31,083 nt of DNA from a virus: IMG/VR virus record IMGVR_UViG_3300050015_000418, positions 1-31,083 of that record, one strand, 5' to 3'. Positions 31,054 to 31,083 of the stretch are shown piece after piece. A program made the position numbers and the translations under genes. Every line of letters starts with the position of its first letter. The stretch's first letter is position 1. Below the pieces are notes generated by a model, which saw only the letters and a program-made list of their open reading frames with translations, was not told where the DNA came from and made no database searches.

Positions 31054-31083
31054 ATGAATGATCTTATAATAATCTGGCAACAA
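31054..31083 (+). CDS. Gene start cut by the right edge
   Basis: ATG at 31054 lies 7 nt after GGGAGG. Ten codons are visible, MNDLIIIWQQ, and the frame remains open at the edge. Only the start signal supports it. Confidence 0.5.
   Translation, partial: MNDLIIIWQQ

Noticed and set aside
1-31083. Diversity-generating retroelement, retron or toxin-antitoxin system
   Set aside because: No reverse transcriptase, template/variable repeat pair or recognisable toxin-antitoxin pair is seen in the window.

Overview
The window is an AT-rich phage or prophage genome of a low-GC Firmicutes type (Clostridium/Bacillus-like). The evidence is strong GGAGG-type ribosome-binding sites, frequent TTG/GTG starts, a tRNA with encoded CCA, and a clear phage head-tail gene order. 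No host genus can be fixed from the sequence. I see no tail sheath gene between the tail terminator and tail tube genes, so a long non-contractile tail is likely (inference).

Layout. Almost everything from 25.2 kb down to 1 is on the minus strand, so transcription runs right to left. (a) 25.2-18.9 kb is an early/middle block: a DUF5659-like small protein, a winged-helix replication- or regulator-type protein, a sigma-region-4-like protein, a GIY-YIG endonuclease, a PhoH-like ATPase, an HU protein, tRNA-Thr(UGU), a metallophosphoesterase and small proteins. (b) 18.8-11.9 kb is packaging: a Vsr-like homing endonuclease, small and large terminase, portal, and a second Vsr-like homing endonuclease. 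(c) 11.9-8.4 kb is the head: a protease-scaffold fusion with a probable nested scaffold gene, a decoration-like protein and the major capsid protein. (d) 8.4-1 kb holds connectors, tail terminator, tail tube, chaperone-like proteins and the start of the tape measure protein, which runs off the left edge. A tyrosine recombinase gene interrupts the tail block.

At 25.25-25.72 kb lies a control region. It has a 41-bp repeat array with GTATCNNNNGATAC palindromes, an AT-rich stretch, and two divergent promoter-like sites that share a 13-bp inverted repeat. To its right a second tyrosine recombinase is on the plus strand, followed by a strong terminator.

From 26.8 to 28.8 kb I find no believable gene. 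The plus strand is purine-rich on the left and pyrimidine-rich on the right, with a cluster of perfect palindromes between. From 28.8 kb on, the genes are on the plus strand and look less AT-extreme: a 60-aa protein, a DUF262-type protein preceded by a long inverted repeat, then a consensus promoter with LexA-like boxes, a dense ATAACA repeat field, a 31-aa ORF and the start of a gene cut by the right edge. This part could be host DNA, a plasmid-like module or another phage module.

The most notable candidate is a three-way-junction RNA before the homing endonuclease gene at 17.6-18.8 kb. One of its loops can pair over all eight bases with that gene's upstream Shine-Dalgarno sequence. Other points of interest are genes that appear to start at non-canonical codons, the nested scaffold start, the 41-bp iterons, and the recombinase cassette bounded by 11-bp direct repeats.
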